64,000 bases of DNA, taken from contig JABMIG010000199.1 in the NCBI GenBank assembly GCA_013187285.1, forward strand, positions 1 to 64,000, given 5' to 3'. The notes beneath the pieces are model-generated. The model was given only the letters and a program-made list of their open reading frames with translations. It made no database searches and was not told where the DNA came from. This document shows, one piece after another, positions 1 to 10,745 of this stretch. The translations under genes and the position numbers were made by a program. The DNA comes from Cyclotella cryptica (lineage: Eukaryota > Bacillariophyta > Thalassiosirophyceae > Thalassiosirales > Thalassiosiraceae). Every line of letters begins with the position of its first letter. Positions within the stretch are counted from its first letter, which is position 1.

Positions 1-1539
<1,539 letters not shown>

Positions 1540-2650
1540 TTAATGTAAATCATTGTCATCCTCATCAACTCCCGATTCAAAGTCCTCTGGACAAAGGTAA
1601 TATTGCCTAATCCTGTCGTATCCCTCGAGGTTAGCATTCGTACTCCGAATCAAACACAGTCTTAATCTGGTTTGAACGTACTATTTCTGTTGGAAAATTG
1701 TTAATTAGTATGATTGATTCAACCACCAGTCTCCTCTGGGAGCAATTAGTAGGAAGATGTTTCTTAATGCGAGGGAAAGAACCTTGCAATCCACACATGC
1801 CCCACTCAGTTGCCTGTCGAAGTGATGTGTAAACATTATTTAACTGCAGTAAGTAATCTCGTAATACTGGGTGCAGCCGCCTTGCACTCCGTTTGTTCAT
1901 TTGTCCAACCAAGATGTTCCATGCATCACCACTGCAAGGAAATCCTTGATCGACACATATTTTGATTGAACCAATTCTTCTCCGGACTGATCATAGAATT
2001 CAAACACTAACAGGTCCATCCACCCAACTACCGGGAAAGTTGATTGCAGCGATAAATACTTTTTCATCAGGACCATAACCAAATACATTGTTGATCATGG
2101 TGTAACACTGGTATCCACTGTAGAATGAGTTTTGTGTGACTTTTTCAGATGTGCATTTGGTAGCAAGCACAACTCCATCCATAAAGCCAATTTCATGGTT
2201 TACTGCGGGCTCACATTCATGAATCATAGAAGCAAACAACTGCATCTTCTCTGCGCAAGGGAATTGAATACTTGCCACAGGATGAAAACACAAGCGTCAA
2301 ACCACGAGTTCTAACATATTCCTCAAGATTCGGGAACAGGCATTTGGTGACACCCGAAAAATCAAACAGAGATACTTATGGTGCATCGTGCTGCAAATAC
2401 AAAACAATAGCAGCCCCAACTGCCCTTCCAAAGACAATGACCACTTACATCGTTTTCTTCTAGGAAGAGATGGATGACCCGGAGGCTTCACAGTGTCATG
2501 AAGCATGTGAAATGCTTCTTGTGTCAAGCCAGTCATGAATAAAAATGATGACGGGTCCCCTTTATGATAAAGATAATGCCAGGGTGAGCTAGAGGGAGGA
2601 AGACTTGCCGCTCTCAGAAGAAAGTTGCGGTCACGAATACTGTTGTGATA
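1540..2650 (-). pseudogene. Decayed PIF/Harbinger DDE transposase
   Basis: Minus-strand frames align in order with the better-preserved transposase at 6,205-7,310. The N-terminal block holds MTGLTQEAFHMLHD (about 2,297-2,536), the middle block GFMDGVVLATKC and INFPGSWVDG (2,000-2,293), and the C-terminal block holds RLHPVLRDYLLQLNNVY and NQIKTVFDSEYE (1,631-1,912). The frame changes at least three times and a stop follows SEYEC, although tail-like residues (GYDRIRQYYL type) can be read on to about 1,540. The three DDE acidic residues are still recognisable (FMDG, SWVDG, TEWGM). No paired TIRs and no Myb-like partner gene were found, so this is a fragment. A plain DNA-transposon remnant fits best. 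Confidence 0.8.
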
Positions 2651-2869
2651 AATTATGAGTGCAGTAGGGATACAAACACTTTGAGATGATGGTATTCATT
2701 GCAGCACATCATGGTTTCTTAGATGAGTTAGAGATATGAGATGGCGGACAGCAAGACAACTCCACCCGACAACATATATTCTTGCAAATTCAATTATTTC
2801 TGGGTGAGCCGCAAGAAAAAAATGGGTTAGAACACTTTTGGACTAATAGGATTTAGGGTACCCATTTTT

Positions 2870-3640
2870 AAAATCAAGTTCTAAACGGGGTCCAGATCTG
2901 AAATTTGGATCACGCATTTTTTCACGTTTAGGCTAATAGACCAATTACTGTAACCACCCATTATGGTAAGCACTTTTAAAGACGCGGTCTAAGGCCCAGT
3001 ATTACAGTCACCCGTACACATACCCGAAGTTTGATTTGTTGTGTAGTTTGGGACGGGCACGTGAACCTCCATCCTTACAACCGCAAAGTTTGCCAGACCT
3101 TGAAGGGTAACTTTCGGGTAGCAGGTTATGAGGGCAAAATCCACCCGAAAATGAAGTTCATTCTTGGGTGAATTCAGAGCTCACCCCAACATCATCTGAA
3201 TTTTGGGGTACGTGTGTGTGATGTTTTTCGTTACTGTAAGGATGGTGTACCTGTTGTGTACAACACATTTTAGGTGTTATGGTCACACCATCCCAAGACA
3301 TTCTTTGTCAGATTGCGCCAACCCATTTTGAATATCATAGATGACCTCACATTTTTAGTGTGATGTACTTAAAAGAATCTTCGATTTTGCTGAATCTCAA
3401 AATATCTGTTGCATGTTTACTAGTAATAGCAGCACTCCCATTCGGGTATGTGTACGTGAACTGTAAGGAAGGAATACATGAAAATGCACACAGATTTGGT
3501 ATTCTAGAAAATAAGCTGAACTTTGGGTACGGGTACAGGTACAGGTAACTGTAAGGTTGGGCATAAACATGGTCCAAATCTGTTCTAAAGTTCAGCTTGA
3601 TCTGGACGTCTAGACCAATAGACCAATTACGGAAGTCATC
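2870..3640. repeat. Harbinger-like element ends and a repeated short motif
   Basis: Two stretches in the same orientation, ending near 2,963 and 3,639, both carry a block reading AATAGACCAATTAC followed by a degenerate match to the GGGTGACTAC end of the intact Harbinger element at 4,590. They look like old element ends, one perhaps belonging to the decayed transposase to the left. Between them a motif of the type CGGGTATGTGTACG occurs near 3,010 (reverse), 3,440 and 3,525 (forward), each next to a CTGTAA block. I could not define a complete element. Confidence 0.4.
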
Positions 3641-3642
3641 CA

Positions 3643-3741
3643 ATCTGTCAAACTGTTATTAATCGGCCAGAACCTTTCAGAGATTGGTATGGTAATTATT
3701 TTATTTACAAGATGACATAATGATTTCATCAATCACTTTGT
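3643..3741 (-). repeat. Dispersed repeat, reverse copy of 8,880-8,955
   Basis: Read on the minus strand, this segment matches the block near 8,880-8,955. Both contain GATGAAATCATTA, then GGTTCTG, then TAATAACAGTTTGACAGATT in the same order. No coding content is seen, so it is probably a fragment of an unclassified dispersed element. Confidence 0.6.
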
Positions 3742-3744
3742 CAT

Positions 3745-4175
3745 GCTGTCTCACGTTTGACTATCATTTTTGAAATTTTGACACACACCATGCACACCTG
3801 CGCAGTCTGTTATTCACTCTCAACGGGAAGGCCGCTTTGACACGACTGGCTATCATAAGCCCTGGATTTCTACAATTAGCAGCGGGAAATTTTGGGCTTG
3901 TTGGTGGAGGTGAGGAGGAGGTGAGGGATCGGAGTTTGAAACTATTAATTAGTTTGAAAAAGAGTTTGTTGAACTAAACTTAGACGTAGGAAAGATTTGA
4001 ATATCATATTTTCTAAGAACCGCAAAAATTTCCCGCCGCTAATCATAGAAATCAAGGGCTTTTGATAGCCAGTTGTGTCAAAAAGACCTTGTCGTTGAGA
4101 GTAAATAATAGACCAGGTAGGTCTGCATGATGCGTGTAGAAATTTCAAAAATGATAGTCAAACATGTAAGAGGTC
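3745..4175. repeat. Foldback (long inverted repeat) element
   Basis: About 150 bases at 3,755-3,900 are found again in reverse complement at about 4,015-4,168. Matching blocks include GTTTGACTATCATTTTTGAA, CTCTCAACG, ACTGGCTATCA and GCGGGAAATTTT. The arms differ at scattered sites and enclose a spacer of roughly 110 bases. This is the structure of a foldback MITE. No target duplication is clear and no protein is encoded. Confidence 0.7.
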
Positions 4176-4586
4176 TGACCGATTAACCCTCTTAGTGAGA
4201 AATGCCTTAAATGTGCTATACCAGGACAGAAAAATTCCTTGTATAGGCTATACTTGAGTAGATTACGACCTTAGTACAGCACTTTTAAGCCACTTTTAAG
4301 CGGCCCCATCTTATTCTCTATGCATTTCGCATCACGAGTTCCCTCTCACCTTCCTCCTGCCCAAACCATTTCATCAATCATCATCCCTTCAATCCATCAT
4401 AGATCACTGTACTCCTCTCTCACATCGTCATCTCTATCATCATCACTGCACATGTTCTGCAATCATCTCTATCGCACCTATGTTTGGGACGAACATGGTA
4501 TTTTGGGTCGTCGTGTTCGTATAAGGATTCCAGATTGCATTGTCGCTTTCATCTGAACCCTTGTTTCTAGTCCAGATAATGTTTAC
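4176..4586. other. Intergenic stretch
   Basis: Nothing recognised apart from pyrimidine-rich sequence around 4,330-4,450. A 78-codon plus-strand frame here is Ser/His-rich low complexity and is not supported as a gene. Confidence 0.4.
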
Positions 4587-4893
4587 ACTGGGTGACTACC
4601 TTAATCGTTCCAGGTGTTCAGATGTTCAAATATCCAAATTTCTGGAACGGCCAGATCTGTTCCAGACCTCCTGACCAACCCCCTTTTTTCCAGATCGTCT
4701 CAGATGCCGTTCCAAACTGGAAAGAGGGGGTGTCCGGACACCCCTTTTGTCTAGTTTGGAAAACAATTGGAACAATCTGAAAGAAAAAAATACCACATGG
4801 AAGCCCACGGATGCACATGAATAGGTTATTATTCCTCGCGATGCATGTGGAGGGGCTTGTCACCCCCTGTCTCCCCAAATTCTCATAAAGATC

Positions 4894-6099
4894 ATGAGCG
4901 ACAACGACGATTCGGACGCTGGCCGTGCTCCTCGTCGCGGCGGCCGCAAAACTGGAGTTCCCAACTACCAGAACAGTATTCTCATCCGCATTGTTGAGAG
5001 GCTGTTGCCTAATGGCAACAAAGGTTGGCGCCTGGTTGAGCTGGCCTACAAAGAAGAGTCAGGTGAGGAGATTTTGTGTTCTGAGGACAATTTGAAGAAG
5101 AATTGGGTAAGGAAACTGTGTAATAATATGAAAAAGCCAACTGGGAGAATGGGGGCGGACGCCAAGGATCGGATTAATAAATGCATTGCCATTGAGAGGC
5201 AGATTCTTGACAAGTCATCGTCTGGAATCCTCGGCGGATCGTCAGAAGATGAGATGAATCCATCGTCATCATCCTCGTTGAACTCTAAAGACAGTGAGTA
5301 TGAGCAAGAAGAATCGTCCGAGGAGGAGGAAGAAGAAGAAGTACCTGCCACAGAAGTGCAGCCGCATCAGGTCCCGACGCCGTTCTCGCAACCACCCCCG
5401 CTGCCGATGTTGCCACCCATGGATGTGATGGATTTTGCAGAGGGCAACGATGACGCCACTGATCCAGTGGACACCACCGTCAACACTGCCACCACTGACG
5501 CCATCGCCAACGCTGCTGTCTCTCGTACCACCACTGCGAATGAGCTTGATGACAACTTCAATATGGAGGAGGCACAAACAACTCAGGCTACAAGGAGAAC
5601 CACCACCTCCGCATCTGTTGCCACGGCAAGGCGGAGCACCTCACCTGTTAACATGGAGTCGGGAAGGAAATCTAAGTCTAGGAGGACAGGTAAGACCAAT
5701 AAGACTAAAAACTTGACAAATTGCGAACGAGGATCCGTGACGAAGTCTATCGAGAAGATTGCATTGTTGATTGTTGACGGGAGGAGTGACGACCTGCATC
5801 AATTTATGATGATGAGGAAGATGGAGTGGGACGAGGCGGAAGAGCAGCGTAGGCCGGAACGCGAAGAGGCGAGACGTGAGAGAGAGGAAGCAAGGCGTGA
5901 GAGGGAGGAGATGGAGGATCGGCGTGATCGTAGGTTGGAACGCCAAATGCAGCAACAACAGCAGAATATGCAGATGATGATGATGATGATGATGGGTACT
6001 GGTGCGTTCGCTACCGGAGGGAGGCATTTAGCGGGTGCACCAGTGAATGCAGACAATGTGGAACAGGAACACAATGTTGATGAAGAGAAGGAGGATTAA
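4894..6099 (+). CDS. Harbinger Myb/SANT-like DNA-binding protein
   Basis: This 401-residue protein is the second gene of the Harbinger element; in this superfamily such a partner helps bring the transposase into the nucleus and onto the TIRs. Residues about 20-85 form a SANT-like helical domain with conserved tryptophans (GWRLVELAY, KKNWVRKL) ending in KKPTG, as in the DUF6818-like proteins common in diatoms and oomycetes. An acidic Ser/Glu stretch (about 110-150), a Pro/Thr-rich disordered linker and a basic segment (about 255-275, likely nuclear signal) follow. The C-terminal part is a charged Glu/Arg coiled coil (about 305-350) with short Gln and Met runs. It starts at the first ATG after the left TIR. 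The frame is intact. It converges on the transposase gene, about 105 bp away. Confidence 0.85.
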   Translation: MSDNDDSDAGRAPRRGGRKTGVPNYQNSILIRIVERLLPNGNKGWRLVELAYKEESGEEILCSEDNLKKNWVRKLCNNMKKPTGRMGADAKDRINKCIAIERQILDKSSSGILGGSSEDEMNPSSSSSLNSKDSEYEQEESSEEEEEEEVPATEVQPHQVPTPFSQPPPLPMLPPMDVMDFAEGNDDATDPVDTTVNTATTDAIANAAVSRTTTANELDDNFNMEEAQTTQATRRTTTSASVATARRSTSPVNMESGRKSKSRRTGKTNKTKNLTNCERGSVTKSIEKIALLIVDGRSDDLHQFMMMRKMEWDEAEEQRRPEREEARREREEARREREEMEDRRDRRLERQMQQQQQNMQMMMMMMMGTGAFATGGRHLAGAPVNADNVEQEHNVDEEKED

Positions 6100-6364
6100 T
6101 TATAGTTGTGGTGATTGTATATGTGACAATGGAATTAAACTTGTATTAAATGAAACGAAATTAATTATGGAATAAAGTTGGAATTAAAGCTATATTAAAT
6201 CAAATTAAATATTATTATCATCATTATCGGAGTTAAAGTCTTCTGGCCGCAAGTAGTACTGGCCAATGCGATCATATCCCTTAAGGTTGACGTATCGCTC
6301 ATACTCAGGATCAAATACAGTTTTTATTTGATTACGTCCTACGATGCCCGTTTGAAGTTGTGTG

Positions 6365-7282
6365 TCAGGATAATGGATTGCACAACCAATCGTCGTTGTT
6401 TGGCATCAGATGGGAGCTTTTCTTGAATGGAGGGAAAGAAGCTTGCAATGCACGCATACCCCACTCACTGGATTGCCTCAAAGAAACATACACATTGCTC
6501 ACTTGCAACATGAATTCGTGCATTGTGGGGTGTAACCGCCTTGCACTCCGCTCGTTCATTGGCCCAACCAGAATGTTCCATGCATCACCGCTCCGAGGGA
6601 AACCCTGGTCAACACAAGTTTTGTAGTGTCTAATCCTCCTTCGAATCGAATCAAGGAACCTCACACACAAAGATCCGTCGGCCCAACTGCCAGGGAAGTT
6701 AATCGCTGCGAGGAATACCTTACCATCCGGACCATAAGTGAAAACATTGTTCACTGTAGTGTCGCATTCATACCCACTATAAAATGCGTTTTGTGTAACC
6801 CGCTCGGACGCACACTCAGTCTTCAAAGCAACCCCATCCATGAAACCAATCACATCGTCAATGACAGCCTCTCGATTCCTTATCATCGAAGCAAACAGCG
6901 CCATCTTCTCTGGCATGGGAAATTCAATTTTTGCAAGAGGATGGTATTTCAGACGACGGACAACCAACTTCAACATATTCCTCAATATGCGCAAACAGGG
7001 ATTTGGGGTGATACCAAAAATCACACACAAGAATTTATAATTCATTGTGCTCGCAATGTAAAACAAAAAGAGCCCCAGTTGTCCTTCGGAAGACAAAGAC
7101 CACTTACGTCCGGCTCGTTTTGGAAGATCTGGATGTCCAGGCGGTTTGAGGAGATCATGGAGCATAGAGAAAGCTTCACGAGTGAGTCCTGTCATCAACA
7201 GGAAGGAAGAGGGGTATCCAAAATGGAAGAGATGATTCCACAAAGATTTGCAGGGGTGGAGAACAGCTTCCCTGACAGCCAC
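6365..7282 (-). CDS. Harbinger DDE transposase (frame-disturbed)
   Basis: This is the catalytic nuclease of the element, which cuts at the TIRs and joins the DNA into 3-bp targets. The open frame of 305 residues has the complete DDE set: D in GFMDGVALKT, D in NFPGSWADGSL, and E in SSEWGMRALQASF. Homologous sequence continues beyond the frame at both ends. Upstream to about 7,310, residues NSIHER precede a frame change near 7,283. Downstream, the tail NQIKTVFDPEYERY through YYLRPEDFNSD can be read to a stop at 6,205 after two frame changes near 6,360-6,385. The first codon of the open frame is GTG, so the true start lies further out. The catalytic core is whole, but this copy is probably inactive unless a short intron explains one of the shifts. 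Confidence 0.8.
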   Translation of the reverse strand: MAVREAVLHPCKSLWNHLFHFGYPSSFLLMTGLTREAFSMLHDLLKPPGHPDLPKRAGRKWSLSSEGQLGLFLFYIASTMNYKFLCVIFGITPNPCLRILRNMLKLVVRRLKYHPLAKIEFPMPEKMALFASMIRNREAVIDDVIGFMDGVALKTECASERVTQNAFYSGYECDTTVNNVFTYGPDGKVFLAAINFPGSWADGSLCVRFLDSIRRRIRHYKTCVDQGFPRSGDAWNILVGPMNERSARRLHPTMHEFMLQVSNVYVSLRQSSEWGMRALQASFPPFKKSSHLMPNNDDWLCNPLS

Positions 7283-7657
7283 GTGCGTTCATGAATGCTG
7301 TTGGAATACGAGCAAAGTGCTAGGATAAGCACGAGTATCTTCACGCGATGTTGAGTGGAGGAGGCAGGAAGGATCGACAGCATTCTGCTCGTGGATCAAT
7401 CAGAGTGCATCATGGTGTCAGAACGGAGTGGTTATGGAGAACGTGGAGGGAAATGGTGATGGGCATCGCGGTTGTTTCGCAAATCTCGCTGTCAGCATCA
7501 GGGAATCATGCGAAAAACGAAATCTGAAACATTTGTAGCCGAAAGTAATTGTGGTAGCCAGTTCTTAAAAACTGTCCCAAATCAGTTCTAAAATATACAT
7601 CTGGGATTGGATATTTGAACATCTAGACACCTGGAACGATTAAGGTAGTCACCCACT

Positions 7658-8039
7658 GGTCACAGGGACATTGACGAGGAGGGTTAGGCCCTAACTTGGA
7701 GAACAGTCCATTTGATAATTCACACATTTGCAAATTGGTCGCAAAATGGTTGAACGTAACAAAGTAGAATTTGGAAAATAGGAAAATATTAATTGTTAAT
7801 CCCACTTTTGTTGCTACCATCTACTCTTCATCATATTCTTTATCACTATGAATCCTTCTTTTCCTGCGACCACTAAATGATCAATCAACTTATCACCAAA
7901 GACTTGCCTCTAGTTCCTTTAAAATATCAATTTCTACCAATGCACCAAAGCATGAAAGTGTAAAAAGGGCTGACTTCACTCCTGCTGAGAGCCTATTGAC
8001 CCTTTGTGCAAATAAGATGGCAACATCATCCGGCAAACC
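7658..8039. other. Intergenic stretch
   Basis: Nothing was recognised except possible minus-strand continuation of the AAA-ATPase fragment at its right edge. Confidence 0.4.
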
Positions 8040-8764
8040 TCACGACCACATTTTGTCCTCGTCCCATTGCCAACAATGGTGCCTCAGGTTTAGATAAAGT
8101 AGCTTATCCTTATTCAGCAAGAGTAAATATTGCAAGAAGAAGAGAGCATTGCCTTTCATTCTATGATACAAAATATCAGACAGGGGCCTCCCAAGTCGCG
8201 GGGATAGATGCAGAAGATTAGATAATATCCTGGTCGCCATATCCTTGTCCATGCATTCTAACTTGACAATTCTTGTAGTGACACCCACGCCTTGTACGTT
8301 CTCAATCATTTTCTGGAATGGATGCCTATTCTCAATTTCTTCATCATGAAAACAACCAAGGACGAAGAATCGTTTGTTTGTATCGGGAGACTTCAAAATC
8401 TCTTCAACTATTGATAGCAAGACATCTGCAAGAAGGAATATGGTAATGACAAAAGTGAGTTATGTCATTTGTGGGAAGACGGATAAATAATAGAAGGAAC
8501 AGGATGGACGCACACTTGTTCCGATGTTAGTGCTATTTTGGGTGGATCTTTTGCTCGTTGCGGTGAATGAATTGGGCTTGGTGGAGAGGATTCGTCGTCA
8601 GGAGCTGGAAACATGGTGTCGCTGCTGTCATTGGTCGTGAGTTTTGTAGTATCAAGGCAATACATGCGGTTATGGGGACTATCTTGCCAAACTTTTTGCG
8701 TAGGATTCAATGGTGATGTCAGAAAATGCTGAAACGGGCTCGAACACATCCAAAACCAACACAT
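8040..8764 (-). pseudogene. Fragment of a large AAA-type ATPase / kinase protein
   Basis: The minus-strand frame 8,040-8,420 (126 residues) has the pattern of the C-terminal half of the Orc1/AAA_16-like ATPase module found in large diatom signalling proteins. It reads RFFVLGCFHDEEI, then LLHLSPRLGRPLSDILYH, then GNALFFLQYLLLL and WDEDKMWS. Upstream, a second minus frame (8,465-8,764) could be joined by a roughly 90-bp intron ending TTCTTGCAG at about 8,422. The Walker A and B parts and the rest of a protein normally over 1,000 residues are missing on both sides. I therefore treat it as a gene fragment left among transposons. The family assignment comes from recalled sequence patterns only. 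Confidence 0.45.
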
Positions 8765-8837
8765 CTGGTATACTTGGGTCGTTTCGACACAAGTAGCTGT
8801 ACTTAGGTTAGATTGGCACTAGCACTGGTAAGAGGAT
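8765..8837. other. Short spacer
   Basis: Nothing recognised. Confidence 0.3.
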
Positions 8838-8986
8838 TAATAACAGTTTGACAGTTTAAGAACTGACAACCTTTAAAATGACAAGGTTATTGATGAAATC
8901 ATTAATGTCCTAGTGTAATGGTTCTGACTGACTAATAACAGTTTGACAGATTAAGAACAGTCAACCTTTAAAATGACAAAGTTATT
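8838..8986 (+). repeat. Two direct copies of a ~54-bp repeat
   Basis: The blocks 8,838-8,891 and 8,933-8,986 both read TAATAACAGTTTGACAG, then TTAAGAAC, then CAACCTTTAAAATGACAA, with few differences. They are 41 bases apart. The spacer and second copy also match 3,643-3,741 in reverse, so they belong to a dispersed family. Confidence 0.8.
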
Positions 8987-9076
8987 TTTTGACAGATTTG
9001 AGAAAATTGTCGAGCGTCAACAATTTCCTATGTCGAAGTACGTAAATAAATAAATAAATAAGCTCATTTGAACGTT

Positions 9077-10344
9077 GTAGGGGTTCAGGGAACACCAAGA
9101 AAATATATTATTCACTAAAAGATAATAATATGTGCCTAATAAGCTCCAACTTCATGCGTAAAGTGGTAGGGTATGGTAGTAGTTAACAGATAATTATTTG
9201 TCAAAGTAATTATAAGTAGTAATTACTTAGGTAATATTATTATAATTAATATTAGACACGACTGCTCAGCAAGGCACCGAGAGGAATGGATACCATCTAC
9301 ATCTAATATAGAACACTAATTTAATATCCATTATGCAGAATTTGAATCTAAACAGATTACTAGTTTCGCTAAAATAGATTTTCAAAATTTTTTAGATATA
9401 GGGTGTATGATTTAGAAAAATCACATCTCTAGAGAAGAATTTATAATCTAACTTCAAAAATCTATTTCTAATGTAGAAAACCTAAGTTATGTGATTATTA
9501 CTAACCTATGATTTCACGTCCTAGGCATGTATCAGATTAGATCTATTCTTTTTCAAAATCGATCTAATGGGAAATGTTCTTCTCACAAAAGTCTTGATTT
9601 CGTCATTAAGGCTTAAATAAAATACCAACCTATCCAGGTCGGCAAATATATTGGGGATTGGTTTTCTTTTGGAGAATTAGTTTTCTTTTGGCATTTACCA
9701 ATCTTCGTACTATTCCTACGTAAAAATGAAATGGTATCCGGTTTTCTTTTTTGAGATTGGCTTTTCTTTTGGAGATTGGCTTTTCAGTTCACCATTAAAG
9801 GTAATTAAATGCCGGTCCTGTGCCTGTTCACGTATGTCATTGCCAGTTTGTCGCCACATCACACGAATGTGCTCGTAACCTCATGAGAACCATCATAGCC
9901 ACAAACCGTTGGATGACGCAGTATTGTACCGGAAGAGCTGTGAATGACTTTGGCGGAAACTCGAATCACGTACTTCATGATATAAGTATTAATATATGCA
10001 TAATATATATTGTTGCCTGTTTCTCCTAGTACGATGTACATTCTACCCATGTGTTCTTGTGTATCTCTAGATACCTCTTATATCGTACCATAATATACCA
10101 TAGTGTATTTTATAAGTAATGCGGTGCGCACCGCGAGTAATGAGTATTGTATATGGTATGGTATGTATGATTGTTTGCGCACATACCATACCGTACCTAC
10201 TAGTTTCATGGAATAGAATCATGTGTTATGTATGTCAGCATCTATTATTTCCTATCTACAAACACAAGAAAAATATATAGTCTCTCTGTTTTATGGAAAC
10301 AACCTAATCACCTAAAAAATAAGCGTAGTTTCCTTAACCCCGTA
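9077..10344 (+). mobile_element. GGGGTT-TIR non-autonomous DNA transposon, copy 1
   Basis: The element spans 9,080-10,341 (1,262 bp). It begins GGGGTTCAGGGAAC and ends with an inverted match, GTTTCCTTAACCCC. The triplet GTA lies on both sides (9,077-9,079 and 10,342-10,344). A second copy in the opposite orientation lies at 39,813-43,964. The inside is AT-rich and non-coding. It holds short repeats built on GGTTTTCTTTTGGAGA (about 9,655-9,790) and a perfect 14-bp palindrome GCGGTGCGCACCGC at 10,121-10,134. A 3-bp TSD with G-rich TIRs fits PIF/Harbinger or CACTA-like non-autonomous elements; I favour the former. Confidence 0.88.
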
Positions 10345-10745
10345 AGAAATGCAGGCGGTCTGATATGACGAGGACCAATTCGACGAGAATTCTGACGAGA
10401 CCAATTTCCCGCCATTAATAGGGTATGTTTTATATCTTAATGACATAAAGGTTTTTTGAAAATTTACAACATCCTCTTTTGAAACTTTCAGTATGAAACT
10501 TCATCCAGTCAGAAATGTGCCTTGCTGGATACATTGGAGCACCTTGCTAATCCATTTGATGCTTCTGTACTATGATAATTAACCATGATCTCCTTTCAAA
10601 TGGTACCCTGAAGTTCCACGCTAAGTACCGCTCCATTAACGAAAGGCAGTGAATCAAACTAAGCATCAACCCATGAAAATATTCCTTTGATTACAATGGA
10701 TTCTTTCAACAACAATTCTGTGGCTAAGCTTCGTCTGTCGGATAT

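Larger units (their letters stand above)
4587..7657. mobile_element. PIF/Harbinger DNA transposon with both genes, TIRs and TSD
   Basis: The element runs from 4,590 to 7,654 (3,065 bp). Its ends are inverted repeats of about 48 bp with two adjacent mismatches, starting GGGTGACTACCTTAATCG on the left and the same on the reverse strand at the right. The triplet ACT flanks both ends (4,587-4,589 and 7,655-7,657) as a 3-bp target duplication. It contains the two genes expected of this superfamily, here convergent: a Myb/SANT-like protein on the plus strand (4,894-6,099) and a DDE transposase on the minus strand (about 6,205-7,310). The near-identical ends suggest fairly recent insertion, but the transposase frame is disturbed. 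Confidence 0.92.

Noticed and set aside
5046-6074. Several minus-strand and alternative-frame ORFs of 90-130 codons
   Set aside because: They are shadows of the Harbinger Myb-like gene, driven by its Glu/Ser/Met codon runs.
9820-10050. Short ORFs on both strands inside the GGGGTT element, mirrored near 42,917-43,099
   Set aside because: They have no homology to a transposase and sit in a non-coding MITE-like body.
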